Below, in pieces: positions 1 to 8,066 of a stretch of 62,556 nt of DNA. Both the position numbers and the translations under genes were made by a program. The notes beneath the pieces are model-generated. The model was not told the origin of the DNA and ran no database searches. It saw only the letters and a program-made list of their open reading frames with translations. This stretch comes from a virus, in IMG/VR virus record IMGVR_UViG_3300037189_033826, positions 1 to 62,556 of that record. The stretch is one strand, 5' to 3'. Each line of letters opens with the position of its first letter. The first letter of the stretch is position 1.

Positions 1-276
1 ATGACGTATAAATGGGACACGATTCACACTTTATATTTTCCTGAAGCTTTAAATTATAAAGCTACGGTTAGATCTTATCTCGATCTAAAAAAGGCGTGTA
101 AATTTTTATTAAAAGAAATGATTGATGCTCATGGAGAAAATGAGCGCACAGACAAGCTCATTTCATACGTTAAATCAGAAAATATATCAATGATGATTTT
201 TCTCTATAGAGAAATGTTTGGCTCAAATTCGGTATCATATTATATTACTCACTCTACCGAAAATTCATGGTATTAA
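1..276 (+). CDS. Hypothetical protein, 91 aa
   Basis: Short uncharacterised protein whose ATG is the first base of the window, so an upstream extension cannot be excluded. It is rich in charged and aromatic residues, with no signal peptide, membrane segment or motif I recognise. The MazG-like gene starts 17 nt after its stop in the same direction, so the two are probably cotranscribed. Only the open frame and the tight spacing support it. Confidence 0.55.
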   Translation: MTYKWDTIHTLYFPEALNYKATVRSYLDLKKACKFLLKEMIDAHGENERTDKLISYVKSENISMMIFLYREMFGSNSVSYYITHSTENSWY

Positions 277-293
277 CAAGACTAAAGGATAAT

Positions 294-632
294 ATGAAAC
301 AACTTACAATTAAAAAGATTATGAAGAAAGCTCATAAAAATGCCAAAGCCAAAGGGTTTTATGATGGCAAAGGAAAGTCTATTGGAGACGACATTGCTTT
401 AATGCATTCAGAACTTTCTGAATTATTAGAGGAATATAGAAACAACAAACCTATTAACGAGATGTATTTTGAAAATGGCAAACCATTAGGTGGTCCTTCA
501 GAAGCGGCGGATGTTTTAATTAGATTATGTGAATTTTGCGAGCATCATAAGATTGACTTAGAAGAAGCGGTTCGAGTTAAGATGGCGTATAATAAGACTC
601 GTCCATTTAAGCATGGCGGCAAGAAACTCTAA
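294..632 (+). CDS. MazG-like nucleotide pyrophosphohydrolase
   Basis: All-alpha NTP pyrophosphohydrolase of 112 aa, expected to hydrolyse (d)NTPs to monophosphate plus pyrophosphate with Mg2+. The metal-binding signature is visible as E43-LL-E46 followed by E70-AA-D73 (EAADVLIR), with a basic C-terminus. I chose ATG 294 because it follows AAGGATAAT; an in-frame start at 267 would overlap the previous gene and has no ribosome site. MazG-like enzymes are common in phages. Some (MazZ) make dGMP for PurZ, and a PurA/PurZ-like gene lies at 39632. The specific substrate cannot be read from the sequence. Confidence 0.82.
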   Translation: MKQLTIKKIMKKAHKNAKAKGFYDGKGKSIGDDIALMHSELSELLEEYRNNKPINEMYFENGKPLGGPSEAADVLIRLCEFCEHHKIDLEEAVRVKMAYNKTRPFKHGGKKL

Positions 633-634
633 AA

Positions 635-1057
635 ATGCCTTACATTCTCTACGGTTATACTTATGATTATGGCGAGAGCGCTTTAGGAGTTTCTCTTTCT
701 AAAAAGACAATAGAAGATAAAAAAGAGCAATTTGAAAATAGATTAAAGAGAATTAAAGAATTTAGAAAAGAACTAAATGAATTAGAAAAAGATTGGGGTT
801 TGAAGAATTCAAATCTAAAGCCTGTTAGAACGGACGAATTTGGATATGATTTAATTTGGACGGGCTCTCGTTGGGAGTCTAAAAATGAAATAGAATTTAA
901 TAAAAAGGTTGCTCATTATAACGGATTGTGTCGAGAATATTTGTCCGAGATGAGTCGGGATTTGTCTATTAAGTATGATTTGTCATTAGATGTTGAGTCT
1001 GATGAAGTCGGTGATTTTGAAACATTTGGAATTAAAGAAGTAAAGTTATTTGAATGA
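635..1057 (+). CDS. Hypothetical protein, 140 aa
   Basis: Soluble, highly charged protein that begins 2 nt after the MazG-like stop and overlaps the helicase start by 4 nt (ATGA), so it sits inside an operon. The segment from about residue 25 to 55 is strongly charged and heptad-like, suggesting a coiled coil. There is no recognisable domain. Its position just before a helicase could hint at nucleic-acid metabolism, but that is inference from context only. Confidence 0.7.
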   Translation: MPYILYGYTYDYGESALGVSLSKKTIEDKKEQFENRLKRIKEFRKELNELEKDWGLKNSNLKPVRTDEFGYDLIWTGSRWESKNEIEFNKKVAHYNGLCREYLSEMSRDLSIKYDLSLDVESDEVGDFETFGIKEVKLFE

Positions 1058-2505
1058 CGCATAAAACTCCAATTGTTTGGTCTGAGTATCAGAAGAAGAT
1101 ATTTTATGAGATTGCTAAAGGGACTCAAAACGTTATTGTTTTGGCTAGGGCAGGGGCTAGTAAAACTTCGAGTCTAGTAGAGGGTTCAAAATATATCCCT
1201 AAAGGACAAACTGCATTATTTTGTGCTTTCAATAAAAGCATTCAAGAAGAGCTTAAAAAGAAGCTTAAGTTTGGAGTAGAGTGTTTAACCCTTCACTCTT
1301 TAGGACTTAGAGGCATTAAAAATAGATTTCCTGGCATTCAAGTGGATAATCGAAAATGTTGGGACATTGTTGAATCTTTATTTGATAAACCCAAAGAAAA
1401 TTATGATTTAATTGAAAATATTGTTAAAACAGTAGATTTTTGCAAAGCCACTTTAGTTGACACTCCTTCCAAGATAGAATCTCTTATTTTAGATATTGAT
1501 ATTGACTTATGCGGCGAAGAAATGAAATCTTTCATTTCTTATGTGTCTTCGGTATTAAGAAAATGCAAAGAAGACACATCTAGAATAGATTTTAATGACA
1601 TGATTTGGTTTCCATTTATTTATAAAATAAATGTTGGAACATTTCAAAATGTTTATTTGGATGAGGCTCAGGACTGTAATAGGGCTCAAATAGAATTGGC
1701 TTTATCAGCAGTTGCTTCAGGAGGCAGAGTGTTTGCTGTTATGGATAATTTTCAAGCTATCTATTCTTGGAGGGGCGCTGACGTTAATATTTTAGATACA
1801 TTTAGAGAGCGTTTAAATCCTAAAGAACTTTCCCTTCCCATTTGTTATCGTTGTCCCAAAAAAGTAGTAGCTTTAGCCAAGCAGTTCGCAGAAGACATTC
1901 TTCCTTTTGAACATTCTAAGGATGGCGAGATCATTAATCTTCAAATTAATGACTTGATTAAACACGCAAAAGCTGGCTCATTTGTTCTTTCTAGAGTTAA
2001 TGCGCCTCTTATACGACTCTGCCTTGTTTTTCTTAAAAATAAAATTCCCGCAAATATCTTAGGGCGTGATGTCGGAGACGGTTTAAAATATCTCATTAAA
2101 AAATCTAAAAAGAAAAACTTAAAAGCTTTTTTAAATTGGCTAAATAAATGGAAGATAGAAGAAAAAGCAAAAAGATTAGAAAAATACCCTAATGCCAGTA
2201 CAGAAACGATTGATGATAAGTTTGAATGCTTAATGAATCTTTGTGAAGATGCGACTACTTTAGAAGAAGTAAAGCAAAATATAGACAGCTTATTTAAAGA
2301 TAATGATAAATCTAAAATAGTTCTTTTTTCTTCTATTCATAGAGCTAAAGGTTCTGAAGCTAATGATGTATTCGTACTTTGTGATACGTTAAGAAATTCA
2401 ACGCAAGAAGAAAAAAATATTAAATATGTTAGTTTATCGAGGGCTCGTGAGAGGCTTTTTCTAGTTAGAAAAGAACTTCCTCCTAATGATGAAATCTATA
2501 TTTAA
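1054..2505 (+). CDS. UvrD/Rep-type superfamily 1 DNA helicase
   Basis: ATP-dependent SF1 helicase of 483 aa. Visible motifs are a Walker A region LARAGASKTSS (K37, T38), Walker B YLDEAQDCN (DEAQD), a motif III-like MDNFQAIYSWRGA, IHRAKGSEANDV (motif V) and LSRARERLFLVRK (motif VI) near the C-terminus. It is shorter than bacterial UvrD (about 720 aa), so accessory subdomains are reduced, as in other phage helicases. The Gly normally just before the Walker A Lys is Ser here (GASKT), worth noting for ATPase activity. It starts inside the end of the preceding gene and likely acts in phage DNA replication, recombination or repair. Confidence 0.88.
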   Translation: MTHKTPIVWSEYQKKIFYEIAKGTQNVIVLARAGASKTSSLVEGSKYIPKGQTALFCAFNKSIQEELKKKLKFGVECLTLHSLGLRGIKNRFPGIQVDNRKCWDIVESLFDKPKENYDLIENIVKTVDFCKATLVDTPSKIESLILDIDIDLCGEEMKSFISYVSSVLRKCKEDTSRIDFNDMIWFPFIYKINVGTFQNVYLDEAQDCNRAQIELALSAVASGGRVFAVMDNFQAIYSWRGADVNILDTFRERLNPKELSLPICYRCPKKVVALAKQFAEDILPFEHSKDGEIINLQINDLIKHAKAGSFVLSRVNAPLIRLCLVFLKNKIPANILGRDVGDGLKYLIKKSKKKNLKAFLNWLNKWKIEEKAKRLEKYPNASTETIDDKFECLMNLCEDATTLEEVKQNIDSLFKDNDKSKIVLFSSIHRAKGSEANDVFVLCDTLRNSTQEEKNIKYVSLSRARERLFLVRKELPPNDEIYI

Positions 2506-2544
2506 TTCTCAGGCTTCAATTCGTTCTTGCTCAACATTTTGGGC

Positions 2545-2573
2545 TTGACATGCCTCTGAACCGTGCTTATAAT
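2545..2573 (+). promoter_or_regulatory. Consensus sigma70-type promoter
   Basis: A perfect TTGACA (2545-2550), a 17-nt spacer and a perfect TATAAT (2568-2573). The expected start point is about 2579-2581, immediately before the ATG at 2582 of the MORN-like gene. It lies in the short gap after the helicase gene and would drive the genes from 2582 onward using host RNA polymerase. Confidence 0.85.
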
Positions 2574-2581
2574 GGAGGGTG

Positions 2582-2968
2582 ATGCCAATAAGAATGGGAC
2601 AAACCTCGATCTTGAAAGTCATTTCGCCAAATGTCTCTGATCCAAAACCTCGGGTCGAGGTAGACGATAAAGGCGCTAAATTTTATTTTCTTGGTTCGCA
2701 TTTGCATAGGGAAGATGGTCCTGCTATTGAATGGAAAGATGGGACCAAGGCTTGGTTTCAAAATAATTTACGTCATAGACTGGATGGACCAGCTTGCGAA
2801 TATTCACACTCTAAACATTGGTTCCAATATGGCAAATGTCATAGAATAGATGGTCCAGCCATTGAATGCACTGATGGTACTAAAGAATGGTGGTTTCAAG
2901 GCAAAGAAATATTTTGTGACTCTCAAGAAGAATTTGAAGAGCAAATTAAATTAGCAATGTTTTGGTAA
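2582..2968 (+). CDS. MORN-like repeat protein with C-terminal LAMFW tail (copy 1)
   Basis: First of 24 paralogs in the window. Each has 2-5 copies of a roughly 22-residue beta-type repeat centred on HR-x-DGPA-x-E, followed by an aromatic-rich Gly turn (W-Y/F-Q-x-G). They resemble MORN_2/YwqK-type repeats, and their biochemical role is unknown. This copy has three repeats after an unusual N-terminus of about 40 residues and ends in a CDSQEEFEEQIKLAMFW-type tail. The start is uncertain: ATG 2582 lies 2 nt from GGAGGG and almost at the predicted transcription start; ATG 2594 is an alternative. A GTG at 2579 is less likely. Confidence 0.8.
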   Translation: MPIRMGQTSILKVISPNVSDPKPRVEVDDKGAKFYFLGSHLHREDGPAIEWKDGTKAWFQNNLRHRLDGPACEYSHSKHWFQYGKCHRIDGPAIECTDGTKEWWFQGKEIFCDSQEEFEEQIKLAMFW

Positions 2969-3003
2969 GTTTTATAAAATTTGAAGTTTAGAGGATAAGT
3001 TTA

Positions 3004-3933
3004 ATGATTGGTCTTTGCTGTCACTACATCGTTCCAGTTACCAAGCGTACTGGAAATATTATTTATGATAATATCTTAAATGAGAAAAAGCTTCAATTTA
3101 ATAATTACAATAATGGAAAATATCCGCGCGATAAAGTTTTAGAAACTTACATTAATAACATCTCAAACGTCAAAGACATACTTAAAAGAGTACATTCTGA
3201 AGGCATTCGTTCATATCGTATGTCTACGAGTGTTTTTCCACTCTGGGATATCGTGCCAGAAGAAATTAAAAATGACGGCACCGTTCTTTCAATCTTAAAA
3301 GAAGCTGGTAAGTTTATTATTGATAATGAAATGAGAGTGACCTGTCATCCTGACCAGTTTGTAGTTTTATCTTCTGATAATCCTAATGTTCGAGTTAACT
3401 CATTAAAAATGCTCACGATGCATGCTTGGGTTTTTGATCAAATGGATCTTCCTAAGACCCCTTACTATTCAATCAATATTCATGGAGGCAAAGGTGGGAA
3501 TAGCAAGCAACTTATTGAAAGTATTATGGCATTGCCTGATTCTATTCGTAATCGCCTAACGCTAGAGAATGACGAGTCGTCTTATTCTGTAAAGCAGCTT
3601 TATGAGGTTTATCAGGCGACTGGCACGGCTATTTGCTTTGACAGTCATCATCATACTTTTAATACTGACGATTTAGCATCTGAAGATGCGATGGAATTGG
3701 CTATGACGACTTGGGGAGCTTTTAGACCCATGACACATCTTAGCAATACTGAGCCTGGGATGGAGTCTGGTTCATTTAGAGATCGTCGCAAGCACTCTGA
3801 TTATGTTCATTATATTCCCGAGCATCAACGCAAAGCTCATGCGGATGGGAGAATTGACATTGATTTTGAATTCAAGATGAAAAATTTAGCAATGTTCAAA
3901 GCAGTAAAAGATTTTGATTTATGTCTAGCATAG
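3004..3933 (+). CDS. uvdE: UV DNA damage endonuclease UvdE
   Basis: TIM-barrel, divalent metal-dependent endonuclease of 309 aa that nicks DNA 5' to UV photoproducts and some other lesions, starting an alternative excision repair route. Family hallmarks are CHPDQFVVLSS, the NIHGGKGG segment, LENDESSYS and FDSHHHTF, which carry the metal ligands, and the overall length fits the UvdE family. ATG 3004 follows GGATAAG. It ends in TAG, one of only about seven TAG-terminated genes here. Readthrough by the window's CUA-anticodon tRNA would add about 20 residues up to the TAA at 3991. It probably repairs phage DNA independently of the host. Confidence 0.93.
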   Translation: MIGLCCHYIVPVTKRTGNIIYDNILNEKKLQFNNYNNGKYPRDKVLETYINNISNVKDILKRVHSEGIRSYRMSTSVFPLWDIVPEEIKNDGTVLSILKEAGKFIIDNEMRVTCHPDQFVVLSSDNPNVRVNSLKMLTMHAWVFDQMDLPKTPYYSINIHGGKGGNSKQLIESIMALPDSIRNRLTLENDESSYSVKQLYEVYQATGTAICFDSHHHTFNTDDLASEDAMELAMTTWGAFRPMTHLSNTEPGMESGSFRDRRKHSDYVHYIPEHQRKAHADGRIDIDFEFKMKNLAMFKAVKDFDLCLA

Positions 3934-3995
3934 TGTATTTTCAAATTTAATTTAAATTTGATATTTAAATCAAATATATTGGATAATATTTAATT

Positions 3996-4796
3996 ATGGA
4001 TAAGCAAAAATACCTTTGGTTGACAGACACTCACTTAAAGCCATGGACCCGCAAAAAGCTTTTAAATCTTATTTTAGATAATAAATCTAAAGGCGTGTTT
4101 ATAACGGGAGATATTTCTCATTCAGCGCCAACTTGCATTAATGATTTAGAATTTTTAGGCAAAAGAGCTGGAAGAAAAATTTACTTTGTTTTAGGAAACC
4201 ATGATTATTGGCTTTCTGATATGTCAAAAGTTCATAATGATGTTAGAAGTTTATGCCAAAAATATAAAAATCTTGTTTGGATGACAGAATCTGAAGTTCA
4301 ACCTATTAATGATGATGTAGCTTTAATTGGAGCTGAAGGTTGGTATGACGCTAATTTAGGAGACCCAAATTATCTTAAATATACTTTAGATTGGCGTTTA
4401 ATAAAAGATTTTTCTATTCTTTCTTCTTTAGAAGAAAGAATTGAAAAGTTCAGATCCTTATCAAAAGAATACACTGAAAAACTCATTAAATCACTTTCAT
4501 CTTGTATTGATGAGTATAAGACTATTTATTTATTAACTCATTTTCCTCCGTGGCAAGAAGCAAATAGAGATGCTGGGACATTTATGGAACCTTTTTGGTT
4601 GCCATATAATGTAAATTTAACGCTTGGCAAAGCTCTGGAAGAGTTTATGCAAAATTATAAAAAGAGAAATTTAATAGTTTTAAGCGGGCATACTCATGAG
4701 GATTCCTGGATTCATGTTTCTAGAAACATTGAATGCAGAGTGAATAAAGCTAGTTATTTCGGCGCGGTTAGAAACGAAGAGCATATTTACATCTGA
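3996..4796 (+). CDS. Calcineurin-like metallophosphoesterase
   Basis: Binuclear-metal phosphoesterase of 266 aa. The five family motifs appear in order: LTDTHL (D-x-H), ITGDIS (GD), LGNHDYW (GNHD), LTHFPP and SGHTHE (GHxH). The substrate cannot be predicted from sequence; relatives act on phosphodiesters, nucleotides or phosphoproteins. It lies downstream of uvdE, separated by an AT-rich gap holding a weak hairpin (ATTTGAT/ATCAAAT, 3956-3975). A second member lies at 24814 and a PPP-type one at 61084, so three phosphoesterases of this superfamily occur in the window. Confidence 0.88.
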   Translation: MDKQKYLWLTDTHLKPWTRKKLLNLILDNKSKGVFITGDISHSAPTCINDLEFLGKRAGRKIYFVLGNHDYWLSDMSKVHNDVRSLCQKYKNLVWMTESEVQPINDDVALIGAEGWYDANLGDPNYLKYTLDWRLIKDFSILSSLEERIEKFRSLSKEYTEKLIKSLSSCIDEYKTIYLLTHFPPWQEANRDAGTFMEPFWLPYNVNLTLGKALEEFMQNYKKRNLIVLSGHTHEDSWIHVSRNIECRVNKASYFGAVRNEEHIYI

Positions 4797-4890
4797 TTAT
4801 GTCGAGCGCTATTTATTTTTGATTGACAAATCGCCGCGATATGCTTATGGTAGTGAGGATGAATATCGCGCAAGCTTTTATAAACATAAA

Positions 4891-5223
4891 ATGAATGATG
4901 GTCTAAATATAGATTTTTCTGGAGTTAAATGGTGGCATCAAAACGGTCTCTTACACAGAGAAGATGGTCCCGCAATTGAATATCCTAGTGGAGACAAAAT
5001 CTGGTGTCAGAACGATCTTTATCATAGATTAGACGGACCTGCTATCGAATGGGCTAATGGAAGTAAAATTTGGTATCAAAATGGTCAAAAACACAGATTG
5101 GATGGACCGGCTATTGAATATTCTTCTGGATATAATAAAGAATGGTATTTTTATGGCAAGCGCATATATTGTAACTCTCAAGAAGAGTTTGAAGAGCACA
5201 TTAAATTAGCAATGTTTTGGTAA
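4891..5223 (+). CDS. MORN-like repeat protein with LAMFW tail (copy 2)
   Basis: Three repeats (HREDGPAIEY, HRLDGPAIEW, HRLDGPAIEY) and the shared tail ending IKLAMFW. I chose ATG 4891 because the protein then begins MNDGLNID, matching the M-K/R-NGL-x-ID start of its paralogs. The frame is open back to a TTG at 4819, which has no ribosome site. A weak promoter-like TTGACA-N17-TATGGT (4823-4851) lies just upstream. It heads a run of three copies. Confidence 0.8.
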   Translation: MNDGLNIDFSGVKWWHQNGLLHREDGPAIEYPSGDKIWCQNDLYHRLDGPAIEWANGSKIWYQNGQKHRLDGPAIEYSSGYNKEWYFYGKRIYCNSQEEFEEHIKLAMFW

Positions 5224-5228
5224 TTAAT

Positions 5229-5558
5229 ATGAGGAATGGTTTAATTATAGATTATCTTGAAAATAAATATTATTTTCTGAATGATAAATACCATCGAGAA
5301 GATGGTCCTGCCATTGAATGCCATAATGGAGAAAAACATTGGTTCCAACATGGTCTACGTCATAGAATAGACGGACCAGCAATTGAATGGGCTAGTGGAA
5401 CTAAAGCTTGGCATCAACATGGGAAACTTCATAGAGAAGATGGTCCTGCTGTTATCCATAATAATGGAGATCAATATTGGCATTTTCGTGGTAAACGTAT
5501 AAACTGTAAATCTCAAGAAGAATTCGAAGAGGCTATTAAGTTAGTAATGTTTTGGTAA
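5229..5558 (+). CDS. MORN-like repeat protein with LVMFW tail (copy 3)
   Basis: Three repeats (HREDGPAIEC, HRIDGPAIEW, HREDGPAVIH) and a tail ending IKLVMFW. It starts at ATG 5229 (MRNGLIIDY), 5 nt after the stop of copy 2 and without a clear ribosome site, so it is probably translated by coupling. The near-identical spacing and tails of copies 2-4 point to recent tandem duplication. Confidence 0.82.
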   Translation: MRNGLIIDYLENKYYFLNDKYHREDGPAIECHNGEKHWFQHGLRHRIDGPAIEWASGTKAWHQHGKLHREDGPAVIHNNGDQYWHFRGKRINCKSQEEFEEAIKLVMFW

Positions 5559-5563
5559 TCAAT

Positions 5564-5851
5564 ATGAAAAACGGCTTGATTATATCCCATTTCGGAAATA
5601 AATATTATTATCTGAATGATAAATATCACAGAGAAAATGGTCCAGCAGTTATCCGCTGGAATGGAGATAAAGAATGGTGGTTATATGGATTGCCACATAG
5701 AGAAAATGGACCTGCAAAAATTTATAAAGCCTCATGCTCGCACAAAACTCTTAAATATTGGTATCTTCATGGCGAGCAAGTCTACTGCAAAAACCAACAA
5801 GAATTTGAAAAATTTAAAATGGAATACAAAACTAAATTAATTTTCTCATGA
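5564..5851 (+). CDS. MORN-like repeat protein with LIFS tail (copy 4)
   Basis: A diverged copy with two clear repeats, HRENGPAVIR and HRENGPAKIY (DG changed to NG), and a different tail, KTKLIFS. It starts at ATG 5564 (MKNGLIISHF), 5 nt after copy 3. Its last codons TCA-TGA supply the ATG of the following SET-domain gene (ATGA overlap), a pattern repeated for other members with a Ser or Thr last residue. Confidence 0.8.
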   Translation: MKNGLIISHFGNKYYYLNDKYHRENGPAVIRWNGDKEWWLYGLPHRENGPAKIYKASCSHKTLKYWYLHGEQVYCKNQQEFEKFKMEYKTKLIFS

Positions 5852-6300
5852 CCTATGAAAATTTAGAAATTAAGGACAAAAAAGTCTTAAGCAAGGTGCT
5901 TTTGCCTGCCAATTCTATTATTTTAGAATTTAAAGGCGATATTCTTTTAAAGCAAAATATATTAAATTTTAATGATGTTTTACAGATTTCATTGACTCAA
6001 TTTCTTTCTCTCTCAGGAGAGATGGATGATTTAGTTAGACACAATTGTAATCCTACTTGTGGATTAAGAATCATTGGAACGCGGGCATTATTAGTTTCTT
6101 TGTATGATATTAAGCCTGGCATGGAAATTACTTTTGATTATTCTACCTCTTCTAACTTAACGAAAGAAGAATGGGAGATGGAATGCTTCTGTCAATCTGA
6201 GATGTGTCGGCAGAAGATTAGTGGATTTCAATATTTATCCGATGATTTAAAGAAATCTTATATTTCTAAAAAAATAGTTCCTTTATATTTAATCAAATGA
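5848..6300 (+). CDS. SET-domain protein (putative protein-lysine methyltransferase)
   Basis: 150-aa protein with the catalytic core of SET domains: R64-H65-N66-C67-N-P (the RHSC-x-PN motif that forms the pseudoknot), DIKPGMEITFDY (residues 87-98, the GEELTFDY motif with catalytic Tyr98), and a post-SET-like cluster CFCQSEMC (C113, C115, C120) that usually binds zinc with a core Cys. SET proteins transfer methyl groups from S-adenosylmethionine to lysine side chains. The N-terminal part is short, as in minimal viral and bacterial SET proteins. It is coupled to MORN-like genes on both sides by ATGA overlaps. The target is unknown. Confidence 0.82.
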   Translation: MTYENLEIKDKKVLSKVLLPANSIILEFKGDILLKQNILNFNDVLQISLTQFLSLSGEMDDLVRHNCNPTCGLRIIGTRALLVSLYDIKPGMEITFDYSTSSNLTKEEWEMECFCQSEMCRQKISGFQYLSDDLKKSYISKKIVPLYLIK

Positions 6301-6554
6301 GAAATGGATTTGTTACTATTGGAGGGATGACATACCATTATCAAAATGGTCTTCTTCATAGGGAAGATGGTCCTGCTGTTGAATACCCTAGCGGGTCTGT
6401 TCTTTGGTGCCAAAATGGTCTTCGTCATAGATTAGATGGACCCGCGTATGAAAGTTTTGATGGATATAAAATTTGGATCTTTCATGACAAAGAAATAGAT
6501 TGTAAGTCTCAAGAAGAATTCGAAGAACAAATTAAACTAGCTCCTTTTTGGTGA
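6297..6554 (+). CDS. MORN-like repeat protein with LAPFW tail (copy 5)
   Basis: Two repeats (HREDGPAVEY, HRLDGPAYES) and the tail SQEEFEEQIKLAPFW, the only copy with Pro before Phe-Trp. It overlaps the SET gene stop by 4 nt, so it is translationally coupled. The N-terminus MRNGFVTIGGMTYHYQNG is a variant of the usual MKNGLEID opening. Confidence 0.82.
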   Translation: MRNGFVTIGGMTYHYQNGLLHREDGPAVEYPSGSVLWCQNGLRHRLDGPAYESFDGYKIWIFHDKEIDCKSQEEFEEQIKLAPFW

Positions 6555-6558
6555 TTTT

Positions 6559-7368
6559 ATGCCCGAATCCGCAGAAGTTCGTCTCATTGTCGATCAATTA
6601 AATCAATCTTTTCAACATCAATCTGTTCTTAACATTGAAATTGTTGGCGGTAGATTCTTAAAAGAAGGCATCAGTAATCTTAATGCCATTAATTATCCTT
6701 TAGATAATTGCGTTTTTCATGCTAAAGGTAAATTTATTTACGCAACCTTCGATCAAAATGTTAATCTTTTCATTACTCTTGGAATGTCTGGCTCCTTTAG
6801 TTCTTCCAAAACTAAACATGCCGCAGTTAAATTAACCTTCTCAAATCAAGAAACTTACTTTACTGACATTAGACATTTTGGAACCTTCGATATTGTAACA
6901 GATTTAAGCTTGCTTAAAGTCAAGCTAGATAAATTAGGTTGGGATCCGCTACAAGAACCAGATAAAATAGACAATGTTGAATTCTTTAAAGCATTTTTAA
7001 ATAAGTTTAAATCTAAACCAAATAAAACAATTGCGGAGACATTATTAGATCAATCTTTATTTGCAGGACAAGGTAATTATCTGAAATCAGACAATCTTTA
7101 TTTAAGTAAAATTGATCCTAGAAGAATGAAAGACTCTCTTTCGGAAGAAGAAATTAAAAGGCTTTGTTTAAATTTAGTAAAATTGGTTCAGGAGTCATAT
7201 CAAGCGCAAGGCGGAACCAGCGCGACTTTTGTGGATACTCATGGTAACAAAGGGAATTATCAATTTAAAGCTTATCGTAGAAAAGTTGATGACCTTGGAA
7301 ACAAAGTAACTAGAATTGTTAGTCCAGATAAAAGAGCGACTTATTTTGTGGAAAGCATTCAAAAATGA
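6559..7368 (+). CDS. Fpg/Nei family DNA glycosylase, zincless-finger type
   Basis: Bifunctional base-excision glycosylase/AP lyase of 269 aa. Pro2-Glu3 after the initiator Met (MPESAEV) provide the catalytic N-terminal amine and Glu. A helix-two-turn-helix region LLDQSLFAGQGNYLKSD follows, then a C-terminal beta-hairpin with SPDKRATYFV. The four zinc Cys of bacterial Fpg/Nei are absent, so this resembles the zincless finger of NEIL1 and some viral Nei enzymes. It should remove oxidised bases from phage DNA. It starts 4 nt after copy 5 of the MORN-like genes and belongs to the same repair group as uvdE. Confidence 0.9.
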   Translation: MPESAEVRLIVDQLNQSFQHQSVLNIEIVGGRFLKEGISNLNAINYPLDNCVFHAKGKFIYATFDQNVNLFITLGMSGSFSSSKTKHAAVKLTFSNQETYFTDIRHFGTFDIVTDLSLLKVKLDKLGWDPLQEPDKIDNVEFFKAFLNKFKSKPNKTIAETLLDQSLFAGQGNYLKSDNLYLSKIDPRRMKDSLSEEEIKRLCLNLVKLVQESYQAQGGTSATFVDTHGNKGNYQFKAYRRKVDDLGNKVTRIVSPDKRATYFVESIQK

Positions 7369-7390
7369 AAAGATTAGAAATCTAATTTAA

Positions 7391-7684
7391 ATGATTAAAT
7401 ATACTATTTATTTAAAGTACGAAAAATACTGGGCTCAAGGGAAAGAAACGAAAGAATATGCTAAAACTACTGATCTTGCTTTGCAAGAACAAGTTAAAAA
7501 AGATTTTATTAAAGAAATTGGCAAATTTACTAAAAAGGAAATCGTTATTTTAGATGAGCCAGTTCATTTAGAGCCCGCTGTTCGGATAGCAATCGATCCT
7601 CAAATACTGAGTCAAGCTGTTGATTTTATGAGGAAATCAGATTTTGTCGAAACAATCGATAAAGATTTTGTTCAATGCAATTAA
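7391..7684 (+). CDS. Hypothetical protein, 97 aa
   Basis: Small protein with many charged residues and no recognised domain. It is separated from the Nei-like gene by a 22-nt gap and overlaps the next gene by 10 nt, so it is in the same transcription unit. The beta-strand-like N-terminus (IKYTIYLKYEKYW) followed by a Lys-rich helix suggests a compact fold. No function assigned. Confidence 0.65.
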   Translation: MIKYTIYLKYEKYWAQGKETKEYAKTTDLALQEQVKKDFIKEIGKFTKKEIVILDEPVHLEPAVRIAIDPQILSQAVDFMRKSDFVETIDKDFVQCN

Positions 7685-8016
7685 CTAATTGCCCTAGATG
7701 TAGTAAAAAACTTACGTCTATTTATAAAAATACTACTTCTCTATCCTGTCAAAGTTGTCCTCCAATTAAGGCGACTTCATCTTCATTTAAATCAAGCTAT
7801 AGATTTAGCTGGATCTATTTCTTCCCTTGTCATGATGAGATGAATATTCTGTTTTCAGAATGTGATTATCACCTAAATATCCGTTTTGATACTAAAACGG
7901 TCACTATTTATTGGTGTGATGACATTAGTCAAGTAATAAATCTTCCATTAGACATTTATCTTCTGCCAGAAGAGGAAATACTAAGTTTAGTTAAAACGGC
8001 ACTTATTTTTCAGTAA
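7675..8016 (+). CDS. Zinc-ribbon-like small protein with LIFQ tail
   Basis: 113-aa relative of the nine tandem proteins at 47112-49841. The N-terminus has NCPRCSKK and CQSCPP, two CxxC knuckles typical of a zinc ribbon. The C-terminus is the shared helix-like segment DIYLLPEEEILSLVKTALIFQ with Phe in the penultimate position. It starts inside the end of the previous gene. The binding partner is unknown; zinc ribbons bind nucleic acids or proteins. Confidence 0.75.
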   Translation: MQLTNCPRCSKKLTSIYKNTTSLSCQSCPPIKATSSSFKSSYRFSWIYFFPCHDEMNILFSECDYHLNIRFDTKTVTIYWCDDISQVINLPLDIYLLPEEEILSLVKTALIFQ

Positions 8017-8066
8017 GACTATAGGATTTATAGGCTTTAAAATTAAAACGAGAAAAAGGATAAATA

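Noticed and set aside
4823-4851. Promoter TTGACA-N17-TATGGT before MORN-like copy 2
   Set aside because: The -10 box matches poorly (TATGGT) and the rest lies in an open frame; kept only as a remark with the gene.
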